A DNA stretch of 64,000 bases from Prolixibacter sp. NT017 (GCF_009617875.1 NZ_BLAV01000001.1:4278001-4342000), one strand, 5' to 3'. Shown: positions 45,259-54,577, numbered from the stretch's first letter. Notes: generated by a model from the letters alone, not told the origin. Program-made: numbers and translations.

Positions 45259-45969
45259 TTAATTCTTTAGCAGGAAGTTGAAATTGTCTTCACTACTTAA
45301 TTCCAGTGGCTTTTGGTCCTTTTTGAAAATCCGTGCCTTGAGGTTTCCAATCAGCGAAAGCTTCCCATCGTCGTATTTCAGCATGGTTCCTTCGCGTAAG
45401 CCCACCACATAGGTATCGGGATTGATTTCCAAAAATTCTTCGACGCGTTGCTCGCGGGTTTCACCGGCATGTCCATCCGGATTCTTATCCTGGTAATGAG
45501 GATTGATCTGGAACGGAACCAACTTCAGGCAGTCAAATCCCAGAGGATCGATGATGGGCATATCGTTGGTGGTGCGCAGGGTGGGACAAGCCACATTGGA
45601 ACCGGCACTCCAGCCAATGTAAGGCATACCATTGGCCACTCGTTTGGCAATCGGCTTCATCAGGTTGTTGTCGTGCAGCATCCGCACTAATTGCCAGGTG
45701 TTTCCGCCCCCCACCACAATGGCCTCGGCCTCTTCAACCGCTTTTACCGGATCGTCGTAATGATGGATTCCACGCACGTGGTGCCCGATTTCAGCAAAAC
45801 GCTGCTCTACTTTCGCTTCGTAATCATCGAATGAAAACGTTACCGCTGCGTAAGGAATGAAGAGTGCTTTTACGGGTTTATCGCCAAGAAATTTTTTGAT
45901 TTCATGTTTGGGGTAATCGAGGTATGGCTCTCCCGCCATCGTCGAGTTACTGATGAGTAAAAGTTGCAT
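45259..45969 (-). CDS. pepE: Dipeptidase E (peptidase S51)
   Basis: This cytoplasmic serine peptidase releases Asp from Asp-X dipeptides. The nucleophile elbow GWSAGSN places the serine at residue 121, and the family Asp and His are at 136 (TNDMP) and 158 (INPHYQD), matching Ser120/Asp135/His157 of the enterobacterial enzyme. VVGGGNTWQLVRML is the other signature. The length of 236 residues is normal. It stands alone between convergent and codirectional genes, with its own terminator. TGAATTTG on the minus strand (46013-46020) is a 7-of-8 promoter box about 45 bp upstream. Confidence 0.95.
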   Translation of the reverse strand: MQLLLISNSTMAGEPYLDYPKHEIKKFLGDKPVKALFIPYAAVTFSFDDYEAKVEQRFAEIGHHVRGIHHYDDPVKAVEEAEAIVVGGGNTWQLVRMLHDNNLMKPIAKRVANGMPYIGWSAGSNVACPTLRTTNDMPIIDPLGFDCLKLVPFQINPHYQDKNPDGHAGETREQRVEEFLEINPDTYVVGLREGTMLKYDDGKLSLIGNLKARIFKKDQKPLELSSEDNFNFLLKN

Positions 45970-46077
45970 AGCTTTATTGATTCGATTTATTTTTTCCGGA
46001 ACGCAATTAAGTCAAATTCAGGGAATGAAAAAAGAAGGAATCACAGGATTATGGTCGAATTATTCGGCTAAACCGAA

Positions 46078-46887
46078 CTAAAAACTAACCAGGGTGATGC
46101 CCGCCGTAAACGGATAGAGCACCGGGCCGTGACCTTCTTTGAAAAAAGGAACAGGAGAGTACTCTGCAAATACGTTAAACCATTTATATCCCATACGCAC
46201 CGTGTAGCTGTAGCGATAATCGTTCAGGTACAACTCGTCGCGGAACTTCACCTTTTCGCTAATGCCTGCCTGGTGGTACTTGATTTTCGTGTGACTTCCC
46301 AGTTTGTAACCGAAAACCACACCTCCTGATATGAAGAACCGTCGCTGGAAATGCCCCACGGGAATCTGAAATTCCAACAATAGCGGAATTCTGCCGTAAA
46401 ATGTGCTGAGTTTGGATTTCTTCATCTCTTCGTAGTCGGGATAAACCGGGTGGATTATGCCATTATCGTCCGCTTCGATGGTCACCTCCGGATTGAAACG
46501 ATAATCGTCGAAGCACAATCCCAGGCCGGTTACCAGACCAATGGCATCGTGATAGCGCTGCAAACCGATACTCTTCTGCCAAAAGTTAACCTGGTAGGAA
46601 AACGAACGCCAGATTTTCAAATTCATAAATCCATCCTGTGAGGGAGGATAAGCTGAATAATCCTTTTGCAGAAAGGAGTTAATCCCCAGGTGGAAACCGC
46701 TCCAGTGACCGGAAAAATTACGGTCCCAGAAACTTTTGTACTCATCCTGGTTTCCCATAAAATCATTAATGGAGACAGCGTGCCGAGACTTAGCCGGTAC
46801 AATCGTGACCGTATCGTTTTGTTGCGCAAAAACGACCGGTGAAAACAACAACGCTGCTATTGTGACTATCAGGTATTTTCTTGTCAT
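46078..46887 (-). CDS. PorT-like outer-membrane beta-barrel protein 1
   Basis: A 269-residue exported protein (signal peptide about 1-22, ending VVFAQQ) predicted to fold as a small beta-barrel of the OMP_b-brl_2 type. Shared landmarks with its neighbour at 46985: HWSGFHLGINSF, a QRYHDAIGLVTGLGLCFDDYRF strand pair, KLSTFYGRIPLLLEFQIPV, and SGGVVFGYKLGSHTKIK. The ATG at 46887 is preferred to an earlier in-frame start that adds six residues before the signal. A terminator separates it from the upstream paralogue, so it may have its own promoter. Function unknown; the ECF sigma cluster just upstream makes it a likely regulon member. Confidence 0.8.
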   Translation of the reverse strand: MTRKYLIVTIAALLFSPVVFAQQNDTVTIVPAKSRHAVSINDFMGNQDEYKSFWDRNFSGHWSGFHLGINSFLQKDYSAYPPSQDGFMNLKIWRSFSYQVNFWQKSIGLQRYHDAIGLVTGLGLCFDDYRFNPEVTIEADDNGIIHPVYPDYEEMKKSKLSTFYGRIPLLLEFQIPVGHFQRRFFISGGVVFGYKLGSHTKIKYHQAGISEKVKFRDELYLNDYRYSYTVRMGYKWFNVFAEYSPVPFFKEGHGPVLYPFTAGITLVSF

Positions 46888-46926
46888 GGACCGAGGTTTG
46901 TACAAATTTAACTGAAAAAGCAGCAG

Positions 46927-46957
46927 AAAAAAAATGGGCCGGAAGCAATCCGGCCCA
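46927..46957 (-). terminator. Intrinsic terminator after beta-barrel protein 2
   Basis: GGGCCGGA (46936-46943) and TCCGGCCC (46949-46956) form a perfect 8-bp stem with a 5-nt loop, followed on the minus strand by ATTTTTTTT. Confidence 0.93.
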
Positions 46958-46984
46958 GAGTCTATGATGTTTCTATATCTTTTA

Positions 46985-47908
46985 TTACCAGTTTACCAGT
47001 CCCAAGCCAACGGTGAAGGGATACATTTCCGGTCCGCGTCCACTCTCGTAGAAAGGCGTAAAATAGTAAGTGGCAAACAGGTTAATTCCCTTGTAACCGA
47101 TTCGGGCAGTTGTCCCGTAGCGGAAAGGCGAAATATTGAAATCATCCCGGTTTTTATCCTTGGTACCACTATGCTTTACCTTCGTATGCGAGCCCAGTCT
47201 CAATCCACCGATGACTCCACCGGAAAGGTAAATCCGTTTATAGGATTTATTCACAGGAATCTGGAATTCCAGCATCAAGGGTGCCTGCAGATATAAAGTA
47301 TTGAGCTTGGTTTTCTTCAGGTTGTCGTAGGTTAGGTACACAGGTGCTGTTGTACCGTTGTCATTCACCACGGTGTTTTTGTTGGAAAACCGGTAGTCGT
47401 TCCAGTTCAGGCCCAGGCCGGTGACCAATCCAATGGTGTTACGCTCCTTTTGCAGGCCAATGTTGTACTGCAGGAAGTTGATGTTCACTTCGTACGATTT
47501 GTTGTGGTTCAAGTCCATCCAGTTGGCATCCGGGAAACCGGCATAACTGACATTGGCAAACGAATTCACCCCCATCTCGAAAAACGCCCAGTGCCCTTTG
47601 AATTTCGGCCGGTGACCGGTCCATTTTTCAAATTCATCGTCGTCCAGGGTATCGAAATCGACATAGGAGCCACTCCAACCATCAACAAAAACAATTGTCC
47701 TTCGCCCCAGTCGAATTTTCACCGTGTCGTTATCGAAGGAATTCACATCAACCGAATTATCGCCGACCTGGACGTTGGTTTTTCCCATACCGTCAACTAC
47801 GGTTACGGCGTTTTTCCCAAGCACTTTAACCCGAACGGTATCCTGTGCCATCATATACTGAGTGCTGAACATGATCAGCATGAAGCTCAGAAGTATTCTA
47901 CCAAACAT
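46985..47908 (-). CDS. PorT-like outer-membrane beta-barrel protein 2
   Basis: A 307-residue exported protein (signal peptide about 1-21, ending MMAQ) and paralogue of the 46078 gene. The N-terminal 85 residues contain short repeats rich in Val, Asp and Gly (VDGMGKTNVQVGDNSVDV, RRTIVFVDGWSGSYVDFD) that the other copy lacks. The barrel part shares HWAFFEMGVNSF, GLQKERNTIGLVTGLGLNWNDYRF, LYLQAPLMLEFQIPV and SGGVIGGLRLGSHTKVK. It follows the anti-sigma gene by 56 bp and is probably in the same transcript as the sigma factor, ending at the terminator at 46927-46957. Confidence 0.82.
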   Translation of the reverse strand: MFGRILLSFMLIMFSTQYMMAQDTVRVKVLGKNAVTVVDGMGKTNVQVGDNSVDVNSFDNDTVKIRLGRRTIVFVDGWSGSYVDFDTLDDDEFEKWTGHRPKFKGHWAFFEMGVNSFANVSYAGFPDANWMDLNHNKSYEVNINFLQYNIGLQKERNTIGLVTGLGLNWNDYRFSNKNTVVNDNGTTAPVYLTYDNLKKTKLNTLYLQAPLMLEFQIPVNKSYKRIYLSGGVIGGLRLGSHTKVKHSGTKDKNRDDFNISPFRYGTTARIGYKGINLFATYYFTPFYESGRGPEMYPFTVGLGLVNW

Positions 47909-47964
47909 AGCTTTTTGTTTTCGTTTTGTGGGTAGGACGAACCGTTACCGGATTTTGTTACAGC

Positions 47965-49011
47965 TTAGCGGTTTTTATTCACCGGAAGGGAGAAAGAAAG
48001 CAAACGGCTGTGAAAAGAGATAGCCTTTATTTCTCCGTCATTGTCCCGTTTTCCGACCAGCCGATCGCCCGATGCCCTGGCTATCAACTGGAGTCCGCCC
48101 AGCGCAATGTTATCGGGTGAAAGCAGTTCCCGGTCGTCACTATGCAACGATCTTGCGAGCCTTCTGTCGAGCAGGTCTTCCACCGGAACTTCATCCGCCA
48201 GTGCTTTTTCAGTGTCCTGATAATCGAGCACCATTACCACTTTTTCGGGCTGCACATCAAACCGGATGACTTTTGCTTTCATCGGTTCCGGAATGTTCAT
48301 GGCTATCCGAACGGGTTCGGGATGCTCTTTTTTTTGAGGTATCGGTTTCGCTTTCGCAGGAAGGATTTCTGCCACCTGCACCGGTTTTTCCCTGACGATC
48401 TTTTCTTCGGGTGAACGACCCGGTTTATCAGAAGCTTTCACTTTTTCCTTATCAGGGACCGATTCCACGGGAGTATCCGGAACCGAGGTTTCCGCGACTT
48501 GCGGAGTCATTTGCTGCTGAACAGGTGCGTCTTTTTCGGGATAGAAAAGAAAAATGCCCAGTACCAACACGGCAGCGGCAGCAACACTCCACCAGATGGG
48601 CAGTACGCGGGTTTTTCTTTTCAGCTTTGCCTTACCGGGAAAAACAATTGCGGAATCCGGTTGCAGTTTCAGCCGGCCAAACTCGTTGACCGTTTCTTCT
48701 GCTTCGGGGTGACTTTTCAGCCAGGTTTGAAAGGCTGCTGATTCTTCTTTGGAGAGGTCACCTTCAGAAAGCGCGATAGCCTCATTTTTCAGTCCTTCCG
48801 GTGTATCGAACAGCGATTTATGCAACGATTCCTTTCCTTTCATGGAAAGCTCTTCCGGCTGCAACCTCAACGAAGAAATTCCATCTTCATCCGGGGCCAA
48901 ACGGGGATTTTCCGCAAAGAAAGCTTCCAGCTCCTTCCGCGTTTCCGGATCCAAATTCCCTTCCAGGTAATCCAGAACAAATTCCTCGTAATTTTCAGTC
49001 GTTATCTTCAT
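47965..49011 (-). CDS. Putative transmembrane anti-sigma factor with duplicated N-terminal region
   Basis: A 348-residue single-pass protein. The N-terminus has the acidic helix typical of Bacteroidota anti-sigma factors (NYEEFVLDYLEGNLDPETRKELEAFF). A second, similar segment follows (LKNEAIALSEGDLSKEESAAFQTWL); each copy ends in a matching SLRLQPEE or RLKLQPDS. The transmembrane helix is at about 138-157. The periplasmic part contains a Pro/Glu/Lys-rich linker (160-245) and a C-terminal region of about 100 residues. No HxxxCxxC zinc motif is present. Its start overlaps the stop of the ECF sigma gene by one base (TAATG), the usual coupling of a sigma factor with its inhibitor. Confidence 0.8.
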   Translation of the reverse strand: MKITTENYEEFVLDYLEGNLDPETRKELEAFFAENPRLAPDEDGISSLRLQPEELSMKGKESLHKSLFDTPEGLKNEAIALSEGDLSKEESAAFQTWLKSHPEAEETVNEFGRLKLQPDSAIVFPGKAKLKRKTRVLPIWWSVAAAAVLVLGIFLFYPEKDAPVQQQMTPQVAETSVPDTPVESVPDKEKVKASDKPGRSPEEKIVREKPVQVAEILPAKAKPIPQKKEHPEPVRIAMNIPEPMKAKVIRFDVQPEKVVMVLDYQDTEKALADEVPVEDLLDRRLARSLHSDDRELLSPDNIALGGLQLIARASGDRLVGKRDNDGEIKAISFHSRLLSFSLPVNKNR

Positions 49012-49496
49012 TACACCACCACATCAATGCTACCGATGTACTTCTTCAGAAAAACACGGGCCCGGTAAATATACACCTTTACCTGTGCTTCGGTTAAACC
49101 GGAAATGTCGGCAATTTCCCGGTAGGAATAGCCTTCATAATCACGTAGCAAAACCACGCTTCGTTGTTTTTCCGGCAAACGGGATATTGCTTCGTGAAGC
49201 ACTTCCTGCAGATCGGAAAAACCGTTTTGTTCATGGCGGATCACATGTTCCGACGGATCACCAATTACCTCGCGGTTGCTTTTCCGTATCCGGTCAATCA
49301 TGGTATGATAAGCCGTGGTAAAAAGGTAGGTTTTCACCTTCGTTCCGTCGATATTTTCACGATGCCGCCACATCTTTTCGTAACTGTCCTGTACAACGTC
49401 CCTCGCGCCGTCTTCGTCGTGCATACTTTTCACGACAAAGCGGTACACTCTGTCAGCCCATTCATCTACTGCGCTGTTGTATTCATCAAGGGTCAT
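49011..49496 (-). CDS. ECF-type RNA polymerase sigma factor
   Basis: A 161-residue sigma factor with only the two ECF regions. Region 2 is at about 8-75 (YRFVVKSMHDEDGARDVVQDSYEKMW, FTTAYHTMIDRIRK), and region 4 at about 100-155 (LPEKQRSVVLLRDYEGYSYREIADISGLTEAQVKVYIYRARVFLKKYI). It is the first gene of a cluster with a membrane anti-sigma and beta-barrel proteins, the classic layout of an envelope-responsive sigma factor. It should direct transcription of its own operon and of outer-membrane genes. The vegetative promoter could not be identified. Confidence 0.94.
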   Translation of the reverse strand: MTLDEYNSAVDEWADRVYRFVVKSMHDEDGARDVVQDSYEKMWRHRENIDGTKVKTYLFTTAYHTMIDRIRKSNREVIGDPSEHVIRHEQNGFSDLQEVLHEAISRLPEKQRSVVLLRDYEGYSYREIADISGLTEAQVKVYIYRARVFLKKYIGSIDVVV

Positions 49497-49590
49497 CCGG
49501 TCAGGCTACAATTACTTTTTCGGGGTAAGACGATTGTTTCCTGTTAAAGTTACAGCTATGGTCTGTTTTTTTCAATTTCCTTATTCGGAG

Positions 49591-49626
49591 AAAACAAAAA
49601 AGGTTGCCCTGACTAGAGCAACCTTT
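49591..49626 (-). terminator. Intrinsic terminator of the S41 protease operon
   Basis: AAAGGTTGC (49599-49607) pairs perfectly with GCAACCTTT (49618-49626). On the minus strand it is followed by TTTGTTTT. Confidence 0.9.
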
Positions 49627-49652
49627 CTGTATCTGTCTGTTATTGCCATTCC

Positions 49653-51272
49653 TTAATCCGGCATTTTATTCGATTCAATTACGCTAATAGCCTTTTGCAA
49701 GGTGGTATCAATCTCTTTGATGATGGGATAGAAACCTTCTTCACCCAAAATATTCCGGGCGATATAAGCGTTGAGTTGTGTTCTAATTATTTTTCCTGAA
49801 ATTTTCAGGCCTTTGTTGTCGCGCGGGACACCGTTTTTCGCGGCAAACCGAATGAATTTTGCAAATACATCCTGTTTATTCAGGTATTCCTCCATCGCTT
49901 TCGCATCTTTCATTTTCGAAAGCAGCTCACGGTGTGCATCGGCATAATCGAAGGCATAGCGGTAAACCAGGCCTTTCGATGTAATCTTTCCATAATAGTC
50001 GGAGAAACCGGTTGTATCAGCCGGAACAAATACATCAGGCATGATTCCGCCGCCGCCATAAACGACCCGCCCTGTACGGGTATGGTACTTCAATGAATCA
50101 TTGAAGTGAATACTGTCTCTTTGCTCAAACTCACCATGCTTATAGCGGCGTGCAATATCCTGGTAGTAGGCTTTGTTACCTTCGTCATACGGTTTCTGGA
50201 TACATCTGCCGGAAGGCGTGTAATAGCGGGCTACCGTTAATCGCATAGCGGAACCATCGCTGAACGGAATCTGTTCCTGCACCAGTCCTTTTCCGAAGGA
50301 ACGGCGACCAACAATTAATCCGCGATCATTGTCCTGAATAGCTCCGGAGAAAATCTCGCTGGCTGAGGCCGAAAACTCGTCAATCAGCACCACCACTTTT
50401 TTGCCCAGCATACTTCCTTTGCCGTCAGCGCGGAACATCTTTTTCGGTTGGTGCAATCCTTTGGTGTAGACAATCAGCTCTCCCTTATCGAGGAACTCAC
50501 TCACCATCTTGATGACCGCTGCCAAATAACCACCCGGGTTACCACGCAGGTCGATGATGACATTCTGAACGCTGTCCTGATTTAATTTATCAAGCGCCTT
50601 CATGAATTCAGCGTACGTATTTTCGGCAAACCGGCCGACCTTCACATAACCGGTCTTTTTATCGATCATGTACGAAACGTCGACGCTATAAAGCGGAATA
50701 TCGCCCCGTGTAATATCGAAGTCGATCAAATTAGGAATACCCCGGCGAGCAATGGAAACCTTAACGTGTGTTCCTTTTTTACCGCGCAGTTTCTGAATAA
50801 CCTTATCGTTGGTAATTCCCACTCCCGCAATGGTGGTATCGTTCACCATCACAATGCGGTCGCCGGCCTGAATACCCAGCTTCTGGGAAGGTCCGCCTGA
50901 GATTACGTCAACCACAGTAACGGTATCGTTCTGAATGGAAAACTGAACACCGATTCCACCGAAATTACCCGACATTTCCTCGTTCACTTCCTTCATGTCC
51001 TTCTTGGGAATGTAAGTCGTATGCGGATCGAGTTGTTTGAGTATATCGGGGATGGCGTTGTTCACCAGTTGTTTTTCGTTCACAGAGTCGACGTAATAGT
51101 CGTTGACCAGATTCAAGATGAGATCGATCTTACTATTGCCAGGCGACTTAACGTGGTTGAAAGCCGTTTGCTGCCGACGTTGCAGGACGATCCCGATAAA
51201 TATTCCAACAATGATGGCAAATGCCAGTAATACCGGGGTCCATGTAATTAACCTTCTGTTCTTCTTATCCAT
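49653..51272 (-). CDS. C-terminal processing peptidase (S41 family, Ctp/Prc-like)
   Basis: A 539-residue periplasmic serine protease anchored by an N-terminal helix (about 12-31). The PDZ domain (about 100-180, GGIGVQFSIQNDTVTVVDVISGGPSQKLGIQAGDRIV) is followed by the S41 catalytic domain, with the Ser305 nucleophile in EFSASASEIF and Lys328 in SFGKGLVQ, the usual Ser-Lys dyad. The C-terminal 140 residues are helical and specific to the Bacteroidota form. Such proteases trim or degrade envelope proteins after recognition of the C-terminus. The gene overlaps the upstream dCMP deaminase gene by 8 bp and ends at a terminator. Confidence 0.95.
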   Translation of the reverse strand: MDKKNRRLITWTPVLLAFAIIVGIFIGIVLQRRQQTAFNHVKSPGNSKIDLILNLVNDYYVDSVNEKQLVNNAIPDILKQLDPHTTYIPKKDMKEVNEEMSGNFGGIGVQFSIQNDTVTVVDVISGGPSQKLGIQAGDRIVMVNDTTIAGVGITNDKVIQKLRGKKGTHVKVSIARRGIPNLIDFDITRGDIPLYSVDVSYMIDKKTGYVKVGRFAENTYAEFMKALDKLNQDSVQNVIIDLRGNPGGYLAAVIKMVSEFLDKGELIVYTKGLHQPKKMFRADGKGSMLGKKVVVLIDEFSASASEIFSGAIQDNDRGLIVGRRSFGKGLVQEQIPFSDGSAMRLTVARYYTPSGRCIQKPYDEGNKAYYQDIARRYKHGEFEQRDSIHFNDSLKYHTRTGRVVYGGGGIMPDVFVPADTTGFSDYYGKITSKGLVYRYAFDYADAHRELLSKMKDAKAMEEYLNKQDVFAKFIRFAAKNGVPRDNKGLKISGKIIRTQLNAYIARNILGEEGFYPIIKEIDTTLQKAISVIESNKMPD

Positions 51273-51726
51273 TTTGTTCTATCTGTCTGTTTGATTCCAA
51301 ATCTATCTGTACAATTTCTATCGAAGCCCTTTTCAACAATTCAATGCCATCGTTCAGCCGGTACGAGTCGGAGAAAACCACCCGGCTGATGCCAGCCTGA
51401 ATAATCAGTTTCGAGCACTCGAGACAAGGTGACGAGGTGACGTACAACGTGGCATGTTCACTGCTGTTGTTCGACTTAGCCACTTTGGTAATGGCATTGG
51501 CCTCGGCATGTAACACGTACGGTTTGGTTTTGTTCTCCTCGTCTTCGCAGCTATTTTCAAAGCCTGATGGGGTACCGTTGTAACCATCCGAAATGATCAT
51601 CTTGTCTTTCACCAGCAAAGCTCCCACCTGCCGGCGCTTACAATACGAATTTTCGGCCCAGATTCGAGCCATACGCAGATAGCGATAATCCAGTAACGCT
51701 TGTTTGCGATTATTCGTTTTATCCAT
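51265..51726 (-). CDS. Deoxycytidylate (dCMP) deaminase family protein
   Basis: A 153-residue zinc enzyme predicted to convert dCMP to dUMP for dTMP synthesis. The zinc ligands and catalytic Glu are intact: HAEAN (His73, Glu75) and PCLEC (Cys101, Cys104). YNGTPSGFENSCED is the substrate-binding segment typical of dCMP deaminase and ComEB proteins. The length is normal. The stop codon lies inside the start of the protease gene, so the two are translationally coupled, a link with no known biochemical reason. Confidence 0.92.
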   Translation of the reverse strand: MDKTNNRKQALLDYRYLRMARIWAENSYCKRRQVGALLVKDKMIISDGYNGTPSGFENSCEDEENKTKPYVLHAEANAITKVAKSNNSSEHATLYVTSSPCLECSKLIIQAGISRVVFSDSYRLNDGIELLKRASIEIVQIDLESNRQIEQNG

Positions 51727-51783
51727 TCAATGCATCAATTTACTTAATAACTGCACTAAGGTTAGGTCGTAGAAAAAGCACAT

Positions 51784-51811
51784 GAAAAAAAACCGCCTTG
51801 AACGAGGCGGT
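51784..51811 (-). terminator. Intrinsic terminator of the receiver-domain gene
   Basis: ACCGCCT (51792-51798) pairs with AGGCGGT (51805-51811) across a 6-nt loop; on the minus strand a run of T follows. Confidence 0.9.
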
Positions 51812-51829
51812 GTACATGGTATCAGTCGT

Positions 51830-52204
51830 TCAGAGGAAATTCTTTACTTTATCCAAAATGTCTTTCGACTTAATGGGCTTGGCCCAGAAGTCGTCACACC
51901 CACTCTCTTTCGCCATCTCAACATCTTCGGGCATCACAAATGCGGTTTGGGCAATAACCGGCAGGTCGGGCCGGATTTCTTTAATTTTCCGGGTCGCGTC
52001 AAACCCATTCATGATAGGCATCTGCAAATCCATCAATACCAGATTTACTGCCGGATTGTTTTTAACCGTTTCAACCGCTTCCTGTCCATTCTTAACCCAA
52101 ATCATTTCCGCATCAATCTTACGCAATACGGCTTTCAGATACAGATAGTTAGATTCAGCATCTTCAACAACAAGAATAACGGATTTCTTCTCTGGGTTTT
52201 CCAC
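51830..52204 (-). CDS. Single-domain response regulator
   Basis: A 124-residue receiver domain without an output domain. The acidic pair is in VVEDAE, the phospho-acceptor Asp in LVLMDLQMP, the Thr in QTAF and the Lys in WAKPI. It starts with GTG at 52204; there is no in-frame ATG near the N-terminus, and the encoded start (ENPEKKSVILVVEDAES) fits a receiver. Stand-alone receivers of this type usually work in phosphorelays with hybrid kinases. No partner is adjacent. It has its own promoter box and terminator, so it is a single-gene unit. Confidence 0.93.
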   Translation of the reverse strand: MENPEKKSVILVVEDAESNYLYLKAVLRKIDAEMIWVKNGQEAVETVKNNPAVNLVLMDLQMPIMNGFDATRKIKEIRPDLPVIAQTAFVMPEDVEMAKESGCDDFWAKPIKSKDILDKVKNFL

Positions 52205-52234
52205 GTATGTTCAGCTTTTGGGTCCTGTGAATTT

Positions 52235-52242
52235 CAAATATA
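52235..52242 (-). promoter_or_regulatory. Promoter -7 box for the receiver-domain gene
   Basis: On the minus strand TATATTTG is a perfect -7 match 31 bp before the GTG start. Confidence 0.55.
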
Positions 52243-52345
52243 TACAAAAATATTTTAGTTAAGCAGCGTAACCTGAAAAATGCACTGAAAGTAAATCAAT
52301 CCGTTTGTTGACAAATGACTAACAATTCATCGATTATCCTGACAT

Positions 52346-54577
52346 TTAATTGAACCAATAGGTCATCTTGAAAACCAGCGCCCTGTTCCTCGCCTCCATG
52401 TTGCCCGGGAAATAATTATCGGTGTACACCAGGTAGATATCCGATACCGGTTGATAACGCCACTGCAGTCGGGCATTCACATTAATGTTGTCAATCTGTT
52501 CGTTGTACTGTACGTAAGTGGTGAAGAAAATTTTGTCGGTAAAGGTTACGTCCAGTTTGGGGCCTACCAGCCAGTAATCGACGTTGCCCCAGGGCTGCGG
52601 CAACATCAGGTTGTTGTAACTGAACACCATAGAAATGTACCCAAAAGGCTGAAAACGGTAATTCAACAAACCTTCAGCGTGCCAACGGTTCCCGTTGTAA
52701 AAGCCTCCGTAACCGGAAGAAAGCTCGTACTTGAACGTCTTGCGGTTGTCCGACTGATAAATCAACGTAGCGTCGAACCAGTTGTAATCGGTTCCTGCCG
52801 ACAGAAAATGATCTCCCTGGTTGGTGGGGTCAAACTCATTCCTCAGTTTAATATACCAGAAGTTGGTTTCCAATTCCAGGTGACTTCGGTTGTGAAACTG
52901 AAAAAAATAATCGAAGCTCACTTCCCGATCGGTCAGGTCCATATCGCCCGGACGGAAATAGGTATCCAGTTCCGTAAAGAATCCGTGATATTCAACTCCA
53001 TTATTTTCAGGATAAAAACGGACGGTCGCTCTCGGATTCAGCCGTAAGTAGTCGACTCTGGGAACATAACCGGTCTCTGCATTGAAATTTTTCCCTACGT
53101 AATATTCAATCATCGACAACTCATATTGCTTCCGCGAATAACTGAGTTGCGCTCCCTGGCTAAACTGCTTCCCGGAATTCAGGCCCGGGGTAAACGAACG
53201 TAACCCAAAGAATTCCCCCGTCCAGTAATTATCCGAACTCGCAAGGTTGTACTCCAAACCAGCTACCCGGTTATATTCGTTTCCGGTAAAACCGGAAGGA
53301 ACATTCATGTTTTGCTTATTCACAAAGATGGCCCCGATGTTCGAGCGGGAAAAAACTTTCTTTTGAACCGACGCCACAAAAAAGTTCCGGGCCAATAAAT
53401 CACCGTGTTTTTCCGTCTGCATATCCATCACCCCGATTCGCCAGTCGTTGCCGATTTTTCCGCTTAACCGGGCTCCAGCCAGAACCGGCGCGTCGAGTCC
53501 GATGCGACGCGAGAAAAACGGACGAATCTGGTCGGAACCGTAATTGGCAAACAGGTCACTGTTCTCAAGAAAAAACTGCCGCTTTTCGGGGTAATACAGC
53601 TCGAACCTATCGAGAATCGTCACCTGGTCGTCCACTTCCGCCTGCGAAAAATCAGGATTGTAAGTCAAATCCAGATTCAGCGATGACGAAAGCCCGAGCT
53701 TGGCATCCATCCCGAAGTCCTTCCGGTAACGGGTATAGGTTCCCGCTTCAAAGTCGCGCGAAGCGCTCCCGAAAATGTACGGAATCAGCGAAAATTGCAG
53801 CCCGGATTTGGGTGGAGGTGTTTCCCATTTCAATACTCCGGCATAAGCCAATGAAGCCGTCGGAAATTGACGCGGTACCGGCGCCCATGCCGATTTTTCG
53901 TTCATCTTCAAATCCAAACGGGAGAACTGCACATTCCAATGATCCACACCACTTTGGTAGCGGATGGATTTAAACGGAATCCGCATCTCGGTCACCCAAC
54001 GGTCTTTGTAATTTTTGGTCTTCGACTGCCACTTGCAATCCCAAATCAGATTCACATTGTGACCGTCACTCATTGTGCCGTCCCACTTGGCGCCGGCCGC
54101 ATTGGCTCCAAAGGAATAGCCCGTGGTCTGGTCGTTGTAGGTATCGAGAAATAACAGGAAATTATCGTTGTTACCAAAGACAAAATCGCGCCGCAATGAC
54201 TCTACCGGTCGTTTACCAGGAATGGTATCATAAAAAACAATGGCCAGGTAAAAAGCTTTGTCCCCGTAAGTCATCATCACTTCCGATTTCGCAGCGGAAT
54301 AGCCGGTATCGTAGGGTAGCACCATGTAAAAATCGGTTGCTTTCTGTGCCCGCTTCCAGTCTTCCTCATTCAGCACGCCATCGAGTTTGATGGGCCCTGT
54401 CCGCTTTTTCACATGCAGAACATAGTCACTGTTAATGGTATTGATGGTGAAAGTGGAATCTTTCCGTGAAAACGAAAAAGTCGGATTGGTCGGGGTTATA
54501 TTTCCGGAAGCATATAAAATTCCCGGTACGAAAACCAGCCAACCAGCCAGCATCGACAAAGCTTTGGTAAGTTTCAT
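52346..54577 (-). CDS. DUF5916 protein with N-terminal CBM9-like domain
   Basis: A 743-residue exported protein (signal peptide about 1-24, ending LYASG). Residues 55-235 resemble the carbohydrate-binding family 9-like domain found at the N-terminus of DUF5916 proteins (GPIKLDGVLNEEDWKRAQ, MTYGDKAFYLAIVFYD, WVTEMRIPFKSIRYQ). The remainder (about 250-743) is a predicted outer-membrane barrel (ESDLFANYGSDQIRPFFSRRIGLDAPVLAG is the conserved segment) and ends in WFN. The substrate is unknown; the family is common in Bacteroidota and is sometimes near peptidases. It stands alone. An inverted repeat GTAAGAT/ATCTTAC (54608-54631) lies about 30 bp upstream of the start. Confidence 0.88.
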   Translation of the reverse strand: MKLTKALSMLAGWLVFVPGILYASGNITPTNPTFSFSRKDSTFTINTINSDYVLHVKKRTGPIKLDGVLNEEDWKRAQKATDFYMVLPYDTGYSAAKSEVMMTYGDKAFYLAIVFYDTIPGKRPVESLRRDFVFGNNDNFLLFLDTYNDQTTGYSFGANAAGAKWDGTMSDGHNVNLIWDCKWQSKTKNYKDRWVTEMRIPFKSIRYQSGVDHWNVQFSRLDLKMNEKSAWAPVPRQFPTASLAYAGVLKWETPPPKSGLQFSLIPYIFGSASRDFEAGTYTRYRKDFGMDAKLGLSSSLNLDLTYNPDFSQAEVDDQVTILDRFELYYPEKRQFFLENSDLFANYGSDQIRPFFSRRIGLDAPVLAGARLSGKIGNDWRIGVMDMQTEKHGDLLARNFFVASVQKKVFSRSNIGAIFVNKQNMNVPSGFTGNEYNRVAGLEYNLASSDNYWTGEFFGLRSFTPGLNSGKQFSQGAQLSYSRKQYELSMIEYYVGKNFNAETGYVPRVDYLRLNPRATVRFYPENNGVEYHGFFTELDTYFRPGDMDLTDREVSFDYFFQFHNRSHLELETNFWYIKLRNEFDPTNQGDHFLSAGTDYNWFDATLIYQSDNRKTFKYELSSGYGGFYNGNRWHAEGLLNYRFQPFGYISMVFSYNNLMLPQPWGNVDYWLVGPKLDVTFTDKIFFTTYVQYNEQIDNINVNARLQWRYQPVSDIYLVYTDNYFPGNMEARNRALVFKMTYWFN

